This document shows positions 1 to 11,695 of a DNA stretch of 64,000 nt, piece after piece; the first letter of the stretch is position 1; the number at the start of each line of letters is the position of its first letter. The DNA is from Vitis vinifera (lineage: Eukaryota > Streptophyta > Magnoliopsida > Vitales > Vitaceae). Position numbers and translations under genes: made by a program. The stretch is from assembly GCF_030704535.1 (NCBI RefSeq), contig NC_081810.1:6644501-6708500 (forward strand), in the 5' to 3' direction. The notes beneath the pieces were generated by a model, which ran no database searches, was not told where the DNA came from, and saw only the letters and a list, made by a program, of their open reading frames with translations.

Positions 1-1240
1 AATAATCATTACTATTTATCCAAAATTATAGGTTTGACAATCCTAAAATTTTAGGTATTCAAATTAATGTTTTTAATTATGAAAGATAATTTAATCTATT
101 CATATTTTAGAAAAATTAATAAATTTATAATTCATAGAAAACTTAAATTTTATTTTCAATTTATTTATTAGGACACAACATAATTTAATTAAACTACAAT
201 TTATTATACTAATTAAATGTTATGCTACTTATTAACTTAACATTTATCATTGATCTAAGTATAATACTTTAAATTTAACTAATTTGTAATTCACCTCTTT
301 TTTAATTTATACTTAATTTATTCTATCATTTTCATATTTTTCCAAACACAACTACCATAACAACCTTCACACAACTACCAATATAAAATATTTAAATAAA
401 TAAAACATCCACCTACTCACACATACCTCTTTATTAATATTAATATTATCATTTTCTCCTCATTTTCCACACGCATGCATTCTTTTTTTTTTTTTAAAGG
501 CCATTGCGCATACTATCTCAAAACCTATTTATTATTATTATACACTTTTAGAAATCACCCAATACATTAAAATCTTATAATTGTTTTTAATATTTTCCAA
601 TCCCTTAAGCCACATATAATCATATTTTTATTTACTCGTTTAATTTTATGAAATTTCATTGCTTAGATCTATTCATTTAAGAAATTTTGAATTTCCCTAT
701 TTTTATCAATAGAACAACCTATATTCATAATTTCAATATTTTGACCTAAAAGTTTTAAATAAATTAACTATAGCCTAAATCAAAATCTTCCAAAGAATCC
801 CATTTTTTTCTTTCATCTAAAAACTTAAGATTTCCTAATTTCCAACAATAAATCAACCCAAAATCTCAAATTTCCTATATTTTGATATTAAAACGAATTA
901 AAAAAAGAGTAAACTAACCCTAATCTAAATTAAAATATTTTCAAAAAATATCTAGCGTGTTCAAAACTAACTGACGAATATAATATATTAATTTAGTTTT
1001 AGAATCTTACCTGGAAAATTTGAACTTCAAACTCCGAACCTCTAACCCTTAAGCCCTAGGATCTCAAATACTCTAATTTTGGTTAATAGGGTTTTCTGAA
1101 TAAAGAAGGCAAAAGGAAGATCTAATTTATACCTTAGATTATCAATTGTAAAATGACTCTTTCACCCTTAATGAGTTTAATTAATTAATTAATTACTTTA
1201 TAAATTACTATTTTGCCCTTAGAGTAAATTTTGGGGTGTT
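1..1240 (-). mobile_element. AT-rich LTR-like remnant (tentative)
   Basis: No open reading frame of note. Read on the minus strand, the segment ending at 1240 begins TGTAACACCCCAAAATTTAC, a terminus seen in many plant Ty3/gypsy LTRs, and it carries CCCTAA-like short motifs and mixed AT tracts. The far end lies outside the window or is not recognisable, and no target-site duplication was found. It could equally be an unrelated AT-rich spacer. Confidence 0.3.
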
Positions 1241-3477
1241 ACAGTCAAGATCAAGGTTCGAGTCATCAACAGAAGATTTCGGGTTTACGAGACTTTTGCG
1301 ATTTCAATCTTCATCTTCACCATGTGGATTTGATTCAGGAACATCCAAATATAAGGTATGGTTTTTGTTAGCCTTTTCTAAATCCTTTTGAAGTATAAAA
1401 ATGTTATTTTTCCGTTGTGCATAAGGTTTAGAAAAAGTTTAAGATAGTTATGCATGTTCTTAACTTGATCCAGACTTGGGAAACAGAGAGATCTAGGTTT
1501 TTCCCATCAGAAAGATGTTGTGTCGAGTGACTAGAATCCTTTGAAGTCAGTTGAACATGATGACAATTTACAAAATATGATGGGCAAAGCTACTAGCTTG
1601 AAATGAGGTTAATCCGTAACATCAACTGTAAAAGAATGAGGTTCGAGTTGATGAACAGGAGAAGGCCACACGGCCCAGCCACTCTCATTACAGTTCCGTC
1701 GCTTTACCACCTTAGTGCAATCAAAGAAGCTCAATTTTTTGTGTGGTTGTGAGCTGTGGGTTTATTAAATATTATTAATAATTTTTGTAATTTTCATGGC
1801 TCAAATCCTTTTTTTTTTTTTGGTTGTAGGCAACTCAAATCCATTTATTAGTTTAACATTTAAGTTTTTGTTTTTGAGCTTTAATATTTAATATTTTTAT
1901 CTTTTATGTTTAATATTTAATAATTTAATTTTTTGTTGATTTGTACTTTTTGTTTATTAAAATTTGTTATCCTCATTTATGTATTGCATATTAAAATTTC
2001 AATTTATTGAAATTTCTGTTAATTTATTTATTGCAATTGAAATTTGAATTATTTCAATATTTTATTTGTTTTTAAAAAAAAATTAACTTTTAATAATATA
2101 TAAAATATATATTTTTTACGTCACTAGTTCTACTACAGTTTGATCGTCGATCCAACCAGTGAATCATGAACATGTAACTTTTTTGGTTCAATGACTAGTC
2201 CGATTCTAAAAATATTGACCCCAACTCAATGTGGGTTGGGCTTGGGCCAAAGCTCAAGCAACCTAAGCCTTCGAGTTTTAATATTTCTATAATATTTATA
2301 ATGTATATTATCTTATATAATAGTATTCATTTTCTTTTTAAAAATTTAAAGAAAAAAAATCAAATGATATTATATCATATACTTTTTTTAAATGTATATA
2401 AATTTATGCTTATTTTTTTGTTTCTATCTTGAAATTTTGTCATATTTGCTATTAAAATTTTATATAAATATATAGATTTAAAAAAAAAAAAAACTTATAG
2501 ACGGATTTTGAATTGTGCAACCCAACCAACCTGAACTCAATCCGAACTTAGAGAAATGGGTTTGAATTGAGTACATTGGGTTGGGTTGAGTTTAGGTTGA
2601 TTGTTTTTTAATTTGTGTTAAGTTTGGATTAATCATCAATCCAACCAACCTATCCAAATTGCAGCCATAAGCATTAGTATATATAAAAAACCATATTTCT
2701 TTGGATCTATAGATAAGTTTAAGGATAAAAACATTAATGATTTTGTTATCTTTGAGTTCTTTGTTCATTAATGTCAAATCAACTTTTAGTAAATCTCAAT
2801 TTTGGTGATTATAAAATAAGGTATAGGACTAACAATTATATTTCAAGTGTGATTCTGTAAGATTTTTTTAAAGCAACAATCAATCACACATTAAGTTAAA
2901 AATGGAATATATAAAAAAAAAAAAGAATTTAAAGGGATGGTATTTGAAGTTTTATTTATTTATTTAAGATTTCTATATGTTTGACTGTGATCACAATAAA
3001 AGCACGGCATTAATAATATCATAAGATAAGCAATAAAAATATACTAAATATTAGACATATATAATTTAATAAAAAAAAACATGTTTTAAAATCTTGTATC
3101 CCAAAATATCTTTACATATATAATTTCGACTATTCAATTTATCTTTAGGATTTATTTAACATCTTGTATCATAAAAATAAAAAGACAAAATTTCATTCAT
3201 ACCCTCTAAGATTTTGTATAAATTCATTCAACCACGGTTTCGTACAACAACTACTACTATAGATGTAATTTGTTTATAAAATTTATTTTTTAGAGTATTG
3301 TTAAACTCACTTACCTCAAATTTTTCTATTTAAATATTTCTAAAAAATAAATTTAGAAAATGAATTACGTCTATAGTAGTAATTATTATGTCAACAGAAA
3401 CTTTAATACAAATAATATTAGTTAAAAAGTACAAAAATAAAAACAATTCATACAAAAATGCAAAATGTTTTAACATG
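1241..3477. other. AT-rich intergenic DNA, no gene seen
   Basis: Only short random frames are present. Around 2219-2246 and 2567-2650 there are related GGTTGGG/CCAACC-rich stretches, partly in inverted orientation, that may mark the ends of a decayed small transposon. Homopolymer A and T runs are common. Nothing here supports a functional gene. Confidence 0.5.
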
Positions 3478-3711
3478 GTTCAACCAACCATACTTACATT
3501 TACAAACGATAGAGAATCATTTTACTATACATAAAGAATATTACAATAACACAAATCAAATACAACTATTGAATTATCAAACATCCTATGTTTTTTTTTG
3601 TATCTACACCCTAAATCATGTGTCATTTTCTCCATCGGGTATCTCCTATTTTTCTTCATATCTCTATCAATTCCGTATAGATTTTATAAACTCGTTTTTA
3701 TTTTATAACAT
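3478..3711 (+). repeat. Tandem duplicate unit that preserves the empty insertion site
   Basis: A unit of about 234 bp begins at 3478 and restarts at 3712: both starts run through a TTTACAAACGA block to AAAGAATATTA. In unit 1 the sequence continues unbroken through ATTAC at 3540-3544. In unit 2 it stops at ATTAT (3776-3780), where the LTR element begins. The missing second part of unit 2 reappears after the element: 11769-11847 resembles 3611-3688 in direct orientation. Unit 1 therefore acts as an internal record of the site before insertion. Confidence 0.65.
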
Positions 3712-3780
3712 GGTTTGGCCAATCACATCTATATTTACAAACGAGAGAAAACCAATCCATTATACCATAAAGAATATTAT

Positions 3781-3937
3781 TGTAGACATAAAAAAAATTA
3801 GTGGATTAAATTACCACTAATTTGGTCTTCAAAATGAATAAATTTAAAAACAAAAATAAAATAAAATAAAATCCTTTTATGGATAAGTTTCCCTAATCTC
3901 CAACTATAAAAATGATAATAATAATAATAATAAGAAA

Positions 3938-3975
<38 letters not shown>

Positions 3976-4541
3976 CTTGTTGGTAAAACCTTCCGAAAAA
4001 TAAAATTTGCTAAAATTAAGGAACTAAATCCCTTGAATTAAGCAACTAAAATTCAAGAATATGAAATTCAAATTCTCTATCTTCACCTATAAATAAAGGT
4101 GTCTTCTATCAAGAATAGGGGATAAGAAATTTAGAAATCAGAAAAATCCAGAAAAGAAAATCATAAGGAGAAAATCCAAAGGTAACTTCGTATGGGAAAA
4201 TTTGCTTCACCAAAAAAAAAAAAATTCATCAAATCTTTCTGCAAGTTCAGTAAACGCAAAAAAAAATTGTTATATGCGTTCTTCGTCATTCAATAAGGTC
4301 ATTTGGGAATAAGCCACTTGTGGCCCTCAATTGATCTTCGAAATCAAGAAAACGTCATTGTCATCTTCCAAAGTGTGATCAAGGCAAAAGAATCAGAGGA
4401 GAAATATTCTTTTGGAAAGAATATTATTTTTGAGATTGTACCCACAATATTTTTAATTTCAATAAATATTTTGTTCGCATTATTTTCCTATTTTGTTTGG
4501 CTAATTTCGTAGGACCAACATTTTACGAAATTGTGGGTACA
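3781..4541 (+). repeat. Left LTR (about 761 bp)
   Basis: It starts TGTAGACATA and ends GTGGGTACA, the usual TG...CA form. It holds an imperfect palindrome near 3798-3822 (TTAGTGG...CCACTAA) and an ATT/AAT microsatellite at about 3915-3975. The same sequence appears inverted at 10963-11695, including the palindrome, the microsatellite and the block around CATTCAATAAGGTCATTTG. The short open frame at 4303-4512 lies wholly within the LTR and is not a gene. Confidence 0.7.
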
Positions 4542-6626
4542 AATTTTTGGCACATCCGATGGGACGTCTCTGCCTCTCATATCTTTTGTTAGAAGATTGA
4601 TCTCTACTACGTCGATGACACCTAAAAGAACTCAAGTTGTGCATGTCAACAAGGGCAATGACAAGATCGTCATTGCACAATCAACACACGATGCCGCTAC
4701 GAGCCCCATGACTCGTAGCAAAGCAAAATCAACATCTTCACTCTCAACAAAACAAACAAGTGAGTTTGCCTATTTGCTAAAACCAGTAAGAACACATGAT
4801 GAGCACCAACCACTCATCACCTGGGCCTCTCTGGGGGCAAAGAGCCATAGTCCTCGTAGGAAGAGAAAACTCTCTTCAACACTAAGAGACTTTGGGGATA
4901 AATCTCCTTGCTCGATTACCGATGCCAACTCTAGCACCAGATCGCCAACTAGAATGTCAAAGGAGGAAAACTACTCCAATCGTTTCAACTCTTTTACTTC
5001 TCATTTCTCGATGACTATGCCGGTAATGGAAAACGACACTACATCCGTAAAGGAACAATTAATAGAGATGGCTCGTGCCATCGCCAAACTCACTAAAACA
5101 ATTGAGGAGAAGGATATGCAGATAGCCTCCATCGTAAACAAGGTTGAGACACAAGTACAAAATACGGGTGAGTCAAGTCAAAGACTCAACCACCTTTCGA
5201 ATATTGCATCTCATCTCAATGATGTACCACATACGTATAGGACAATGCAAGTCGAGAGACAATCGGCGAAATCTGCCTCAGTGGTGTCATTATCTGTCCA
5301 ACAACTTCAAGACATGATAACTAACACCATTAGAGCGTAGTATGGTGGACCCTCACAGAGTACGCTCATGTACTTTAAACCTTACACTAAGAGGATTGAT
5401 AACCTACATATGCCTGTGGGTTATCAACCTTTAAAATTTCAATCATTTGACGGGAAAGGAAATCCACAACAACATGTTGCCCATTTCGTTGAAACTTGTA
5501 ACAATGTAGGTACAGATGGTGACTTATTAGTTAAACAATTCGTTCGTTCTCTCCGAGTGAATGCTTTCAATTGGTACATAGACCTTGAACCTGAGTGTAT
5601 CAATAGTTGGGACCAAATGGAACGTGAATTCCTCAACTGTTTCTATAGCACCCAACAAACTGTAAGTATGATGGAATTACTACTAGTAATCAATGGAAAG
5701 ATGAGCTAGTTGTAGACTATATCAACAGTTGGCGTTCCTTAAGCCTTGAGTGCAAAGATAGATTATCTGAGGTATCAGCCGTGGAGATGTGCATTCAAGG
5801 AATGCATTAGGGTCTCCTATACATTCTTCAAGGGATACGACCTCGTACCTTTGAAGAATTAGCTACTCGAGCACATGACATGGAGCTCAACATAACCAAC
5901 CATGGTGCTAAAAAGGACCTTATCATTGACCAACAAAGAGAAAGACACAATGGGAAAGCAAGTGATAAGAATTCAATAAAACCCATCCAGGAGTCAATGA
6001 CAGTAAATGCGACTCCTATCAAAATCTCAGCACGAGATAAAAAGAAAGAAGTAAAAGAGGCTAGACCAACCTAGGAAAATGAGAGGTGTTGGTTCACCTT
6101 GAAGAAATTAGAGGAGAAAAAGTATCATTTTCATGACTCCGATGTGCCTAGCATGTTGGAAGACTTGCTACAGAAAAAGGTTATTGAGCTACCTGAGTGT
6201 AAGCGTCCAGAATAAATGGGTCGTGTTAATGATCCGAACTATTGTCATTACCATCGAATCGTTAGTCACCCGGTAGAGAAATGTTTCATCTTAAAAGATC
6301 TCATAATGAAACTTGCAAAACAAGGAAGAATCCATTTGAATTTTGATGAAGTAGTAGAGTCAAATCATGCTACAGTCATATTTGGGTCTCTCGATCCTGT
6401 TTCGTTACATGTTCCACCTAAGACATTGGGAGCATGCGTTGGTACTATCCAATGCAAGTCACTGAAACCAAAGCAAACACAAGTGTCATGTCAAGACAAC
6501 CTTCTTCACTTCAATTTTGATAATGAATCAATGTCGTATAACGAAGGAGGTTGGACATCGGTAACACGAAGAAGACCTTGTGAGAAGCAAGAATCTCATC
6601 CATACACAAATCTTCATAGAAAATAA
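4531..6626 (+). pseudogene. Ty3/gypsy gag polyprotein remnant
   Basis: The reading starts just after the LTR. An N-terminal part contains a coiled-coil-like stretch (about 5065-5160, MARAIAKLTKTIEEKD), followed by a retrotransposon gag core at 5368-5700 with the family pattern of a short Gln-His-Val block, an aromatic-rich NWYIDLEP stretch and W..M..EF..CFY. It continues after a frameshift near 5690 to [17 protein letters not shown] (about 5842) and a Cys-His motif near 6240 (C-x2-H-x4-H-x4-C). In-frame stops occur near 5338, 5808, 6072 and 6213. The protein would package element RNA and cannot be made intact. The region after 6630 continues to about 7050 as a spacer-like frame that is also present in the second copy at 10111-10961. 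Confidence 0.8.
4548..4565 (+). other. Primer-binding-site-like sequence
   Basis: TGGCACATCCGATGGGAC lies six bases after the proposed LTR end. Plant Ty3/gypsy elements commonly have TGGC-starting tRNA-complementary sites at this position. The match to a particular tRNA 3' end is degenerate, so only the position and the TGGC start support it. Confidence 0.4.
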
Positions 6627-7014
6627 CAACATAAGTAAAATATTCATCGACATGCGAAGAAAAAAACAAGAAAATAAACCTAAAAAAAAAACAAGCGATT
6701 GTACAGGTTGATAACCTATTGGTACAAAAGCTCATCACCCCTATCACCTTAGGAGAATACTTCCCTCCGAAGTTCGTCAATAAAGGAATGGTGACATCAA
6801 CTCATATGGTCTCTTGTCATGAGATTTTGGAAGAAGATGAGTTAGGTAAGGTTGAAGAAAACGTTTTTGGTGCAGAGCCAAGCAAAACCAAGGAAGATGA
6901 TGAAGTAGTAGCAAACCTACAGTGCTTACCCTCGCTCTTCAATATCCATGAAATGTTACAACTTCTTGAGCAAACACGAATTGCATTAATTCAGATACAT
7001 AGAAATCCATCACT

Positions 7015-8487
7015 CTATGCCATAAAAATAAATGGGGCAAAACAATTTTGAAGTAGTAGTAAGAACTTCCTTACTAGGATTACGCACTCTGATCCACCAA
7101 TCACATAAGCCTTGGTGACTAAAAACTCTTCAAGACTATGATAGTCTGGTATAGTAACTTTAGAGTAGGTACCAAGTTTGGCGCATGACTCCCAATGTTG
7201 ATACACCGTCTCTAAAGTTCCAATGCGAAAAATCTCTGGCAAACCCCTTGGAAGGTCTTGAGGATACCCAAACTGCCTAGAAAACCGATGAGGATAATAT
7301 GGTTGGATCACCTGATGGTTACCTTATTGCAAAGATAAATAACTAGAGTGAAAACTTATGAGATAAGAAGTTTTGGTAACACTAATAGATTCATTATCAG
7401 TCTGCACACGCTCCTTGTGGTGCAATGCTAAGTGGTCCAATTTTACGCTTTTGCAAGACATTATCAAAGCCTGAGCTTGCAAATCATCAAAACACTTAGC
7501 AGAAAACTCGCCAACGTAATAAGTCATCCGTGGGGGATGGTTCCAAGAAGGAAAAATGAAATGGGTGTCGAAATATTCACCTAACCATTCGTACAAGTAA
7601 TGAATAGGAAAAATAGATGCATTAGTCTCAGGTTTCGAAGAACAAGCGATTTTATTTAAGCCGTTGTAAATGCTTGCCAACACCGGAATAGCAAGGCTAA
7701 ATGTCTTGCATTGAGCCATTCTACTAGCTACTTTGAAGACTTCAGGACAAATTAAATTGACATCCCCAAGGAAAAACAAACTTACATAACCAACATGCTA
7801 AGAAAGTAGCTAAGTAAGTCTCTTTAACATCTGTCTCAGCTATGCCAAGGTTGTCAAAAACTTCCATCTCCGACTGAGTACGAGATTTAATAGGATCAAT
7901 TTCCCCGGAGGGGTTATGAGTCTCCTTAGGCCTCTGCACCTTATTCCTTGTACTTTTCTTTGGAGGTTTTGCATACTTCATAGAGCCTTTGTACCAAAAT
8001 GATACCCAAGAGGCTAACTTGACTGAAGACTTTTCTTTCGTCTTAAAAAAAATTCAATGATATACAAGGAATAAGTTTCGACAACATGGTGGGAGTGAGG
8101 ACTTTGTTGCATCATTAGATAACTCTTCCACGCTCGGTACCATCTCATCATAAAAAAATCCACTGATGGGTAGTCCAACAATACAATACAAGTCCCAAAG
8201 AGAGATGGAAACCTCTCCAATGGAAGTATGCAAGGTGTTAGTGGTAGGACACCAACGTTCACAAAAGACCCTAATCATAGAGGCATGATGATTATAGTTG
8301 AATAAGGATGCGAAAATAGCTTCATAAAGCTTACATCCTTTAAGAAATGGTCTATGCCGACCCAATACCTTCTCAACCCATTCCCAATATCCTTCAGTAA
8401 AGAAAAAATTCCCAAGTACTTTGTATGAGCTTCCTCATTTGGCTTCTCTGTCACGAACACGAGAACCCAACAATCCAAATTCATCAT
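7015..8487 (-). pseudogene. Antisense ORF with plant mobile domain (PMD-like), broken
   Basis: On the strand opposite to gag, fragments in three frames line up as one protein. First (8365-8054) comes a segment with FCERWCPTTNTLH, a GEVSISLWDLYCIVGLPISG block and a downstream acidic stretch. Next (7981-7742) is a basic linker and LATFLACWLCKFVFP. Then (7779-7324) comes a segment with PEVFKVASRMAQ, FSLAIPVLASIYNGLN and a HYLYEWLGEYF block, and finally (7311-7015) YPHRFSRQFGYPQD. This order matches the plant mobile domain found in MAIL1/MAIN-type proteins and in antisense ORFs of some LTR elements. Frameshifts near 8040 and 7760 and a stop near 7325 inactivate it. The role of such ORFs in retrotransposons is unknown. 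Confidence 0.7.
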
Positions 8488-8826
8488 GAACTTCAGTAGT
8501 AGTTGGGTGAGAATAATTCAACAGTAGAACATCAGAAACAGATTTCACCTTATTAAGTTTTGAATTGCTAATATTTGTAAGCTTGCAAGATGCGACTCGG
8601 GACTAGGAAGAAATGTGTAATGGGTTATTTGTCATTGGCAATGACAAAAATTGAAGGTCAGTAAGTGACTTATGCACTGACAAGGTAGTCCTTCAAAATC
8701 TTCACTATCATCCTCAAGAATGATTACGGTCTTCTCCTTGAAACATTTGAAGAACGCCATCCTACACAAAAAAAAAAAGGTAAAAAGATAGATGAATAAA
8801 ATATGAGTCTAAGTTTTTAGATGTTA

Positions 8827-9451
8827 CTATGCATTTAAGTCAGACCAATTCGCATGGGTGAAGACCTTAGCACTCAAGTCGTATTAACTATTAAGTGTTG
8901 AAAGTACAACACCGTGTAGCATCAGGGTCATAACTTGTTTGCATAGATACCAATTATTATTCTGATTTTAATTAAATGTTAAAACTTGAATATCACTATG
9001 CATTCAAGTCAAACCAATTTACATGAGTGAAGACTTTAGCACATAAGTGTCAAAATACAACACCGCGTAGCATCAGGGCTATAACTTGTTTACATAGATA
9101 CCAAATATTATTGCAAGTTTTAATTAAATATTAGAACTTGAATACCATTATGCATTCAAGTCAAGCCAATTTGCATGAGTGAAGACTTTAGCACATAAGT
9201 GTTGAAAATACAACACTGCGTAACATTAGGGCTATAGCTTGTTTGCATAGATACCAAGTATTATTATGGTTTTAATTAAATATTAAAACTTGAACACCAC
9301 TATGCATTCAAGTCAAGCCAATTTGCATGGGTGAAGACTTTAGCACATAAATGTCGAAAATACGACACCGCTTCGCGTCAGGGCTACGACTTGATTACAC
9401 GAGGGTCAAATTTCAAATATTCATATTTTTTATGGATATTTAATTTTATTA
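8827..9451 (+). repeat. Minisatellite, four units of about 152 bp
   Basis: Units start at 8827, 8996, 9148 and 9300, each with a form of CTATGCATTCAAGTCAAGCC. Each continues with a GTGAAGACTTTAGCAC block, a block beginning ACACCG and ending CATCAGGG, and CTTGTTTGCATAGATACCAA. Spacing is 169, 152 and 152 bp, and the last unit decays after about 9400. There is no coding potential. It lies after the antisense ORF, where Tat/Ogre-like elements often carry variable tandem repeats. Confidence 0.85.
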
Positions 9452-9506
9452 AAGATTCCCCTCAAGTATTAAGGTAATTTTAAAAATTAATTAATTAATT
9501 AATTAA

Positions 9507-10107
9507 TTAACTCTTTCGCGCTCTATACCATCTCATCACAAAAAAATCCAATGATGGGTAGTCCAGCAATACAATACAAGTCCCAAAGGGAGATGGAAAC
9601 CTCTCCATTGGAAGTATGCAAGGTGTTAGTGATAGGACACCAACGTTCGCAAAAGGCCCTAAAAACTTAGACCCATATTTTATTCATCTCTCTTTCTATC
9701 TTTTTTTTTTTGTGTAGAATAGCGTTCTTCAAATGTTTCAAGGAGAACTATAACTCACCATTCAATAAGGTCATTTGAGAATAAGTCACTTGTGGCCCTT
9801 GATTGATCTTCGAAATCATGTATATAGGGACGACAAATTGGAAGAGGACTGAAAGTTTAAAGCAATAAGGAAAACGAATTAGAAGATGATTCAAAGTGTA
9901 CAACAAGTATGAAAACAAAGTGGAATTTGAAAAAAAAGTCGTAAAGAAATATTTTTTTGGAAATTGTTGGACAAATAATGATACCACTGAGGCAGATTCC
10001 GCCATTTGTCTCTCAACTTGCATTGTCCTATATGCATGTGGTGCATCATCGAAAGAAGATGCAACATTCGAAAGGTGGTTGAGTCCTTGACTTGACTCAC
10101 CCGTATT
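9507..10107. repeat. Scrambled block of copied element segments
   Basis: Four pieces of the same element are joined end to end. 9507-9662 copies 8120-8274 (antisense ORF) in direct orientation. 9659-9748 is the reverse complement of 8732-8820. 9759-9818 copies part of the left LTR (4287-4346) in direct orientation. 9961-10107 is the reverse complement of gag bases 5161-5309. About 140 bp between 9819 and 9960 matches nothing else I noticed. All pieces are diverged by scattered substitutions. Open frames here come from the mixed pieces. Confidence 0.75.
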
Positions 10108-10110
10108 TTG

Positions 10111-10961
10111 TTAAAAAATCTTATAATGAAACTTGCAAAACAAGGAATAATCCATGTGGATTTGGATGAAGTAGTAGAGTCAAATTATGTTATAGTCACA
10201 TTTGGGTCTCTCGATCCTATTTCGTTACATATTCCACCTAAGACATTGGAGGCATGGGTCAGTACTATCCAATGCAAGTCACAGAAATCAAAACAAACAC
10301 AAGTGTCATGTTAAGACACCCTTCTTCACTTCTATTTTGATAATGAATCAATGTCGTATAACGAAGGAGGTTGGACAATAGCGACACGAAGAAAACCTTA
10401 TAAGAAGCAAGAATCTCATCCAGACACAAATGTTCCTAGAAATGAACAACGTAAGCAAAATATTCATCGACATGCGAAGAAAACAATGAATAAAATAAAC
10501 CTAAAATAAAACAAGCGATTGAACAGGTTGATGACCTACTGGTACAAAAGTTCATCACCCCTATCACCTTAGGAGAATACTTCCCTCCGGAGTTCTTTAA
10601 TAGAGGGATTGTGACATCAACTCATATGGTCTCTTGTCATAAGATTTTGGAAGAAGAAGAGTCAGGTAAGGTTGAAGAAAATGTTTTTAGTGCAGAGCCA
10701 AGCAAAACCAAAGAAGATGATGAGGTAGTAGCAAGCCTACAGTGCTTACCCTCGCTCTTCAATATTCATGAAATGTTACAACTTCTTGAGGAAACATGAA
10801 TTGCATTGATCCAGATACATAGGAATCCATCACTCTATGCCACAAAAATAGAGAGGGCAAAATGATTTTGGAGCAATAGTAAGAATTTCCTTACCAGGAT
10901 TACGCACTCTGATCCACCAATCCGCATAAGCCTTGGTGACTGAAAACTCTTCAAGACTATG
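10111..10961 (+). pseudogene. Second copy of 3' gag region and gag/antisense-ORF junction
   Basis: It is collinear with 6291-7136: the shared run begins TTAAAAGATC/TTAAAAAATC followed by TATAATGAAACTTGCAAAAC and ends at the TTCAAGACTAT block. It carries the same transition from gag-side sequence into the end of the antisense ORF near 7050-7080. The frame holds MKLAKQG, LDEVVESN and PPKTLEAW as in copy one, with new stops. It is cut off at 10961, where the inverted LTR begins. Confidence 0.8.
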
Positions 10962-10962
10962 C

Positions 10963-11695
10963 GTACAAATTTCGTATATTTTGGTCCTACAAAATTAGTA
11001 AAACAAAATAGGAAAATAATGCGAACAAAATATTTATTGAAATTAAAAATATTGTTGGTACAATCTAAAAAATAATAATATTCTTTCCAAAATAATATTT
11101 TCCCTTTGATTATTTTGCCTTGATCATACTTTGGAAAATGACGATGATGTTTCTTAATTTCGAAAATCAATCGAGGGCCACAAGTGACTTATTCCCGAAT
11201 GACCTTATTCAATGACAAAGAACATGTGTAGCAGTTCTTTTGTCGTTTACCGAACTTGTAGGGAGATTTGATAATGCTCTTTTGTTTGTTATGAAACCAT
11301 TTTTCCCGAACGAAATTACCTTTAGATTTTCTCCTTAGGATTTTTCCTTTTTGAATTTTTTCTGATTTTTGAATTTCTTTTTCCCTATTCTTGATAGAAG
11401 ACACCCTGAGTGAAGATAGGGAATTTGAATTTCAAATTCTCGAATGTTAGTTGCTTAATTCAAGGGATTTAGTTCCTTGATTTTAGTAAATTTTCTTCTC
11501 CAGAAGGTTTTACCAACAAGATAATAATAATAATAATAATAACTTTCTTATTATGATTATTATTATTATCCTTTTTATAGTTGGAGATTAGGGAAACTTA
11601 TCCATAAGAGGATTTTATTTTTTTTATTTTTAAATTTATTCATTTTGAAGACCAAATTAGTGGTAATTTAATCCATTAATTTTTTTATGTCTACA
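10963..11695 (-). repeat. Right LTR, inverted relative to the left
   Basis: The reverse complement aligns with 3781-4541 over its whole length, from TGTAGACATA to a GTAC-containing U5 end. It includes the block around ATTATTTTCCTATTTTG, the TTCAATAAGGTCATT run (here CGGGAATAAG after it) and the AAT/ATT microsatellite (11521-11568). The outer end is the U3 end, as in the left LTR. Two minus-strand open frames inside it are translations of the LTR, not genes. Confidence 0.75.

Larger units (their letters stand above)
3781..11695. mobile_element. Composite Ty3/gypsy-type LTR element with inverted LTRs
   Basis: The outer ends are TGTAGACATA at 3781 and its reverse complement ending at 11695, flanked by near-identical 5-bp direct repeats, ATTAT (3776-3780) and ATTAC (11696-11700). 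The LTRs face each other, so both outer ends are U3 ends. Inside, in order: gag remnant (+), antisense plant-mobile-domain ORF (-), minisatellite, a scrambled block of copied internal pieces in both orientations, and a second copy of the 3' gag region (+). No reverse transcriptase, RNase H or integrase is visible, so the element is non-autonomous. Stops and frameshifts in all frames show it is dead. An antisense ORF plus a variable repeat near the 3' end is known from Tat/Ogre-like Ty3 elements; assignment to that lineage is inference. Confidence 0.75.

Noticed and set aside
3912-3975. ATT/AAT array considered as an independent microsatellite
   Set aside because: The same array sits at the matching place in the inverted LTR (11521-11568), so it belongs to the LTR.
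4303-4512. 69-codon plus frame before gag
   Set aside because: It lies inside the left LTR and is repeated, inverted and broken, in the right LTR.
10835-11404. Two minus-strand frames of 111 and 71 codons
   Set aside because: They translate the inverted LTR and its junction with gag-side sequence, not a gene.
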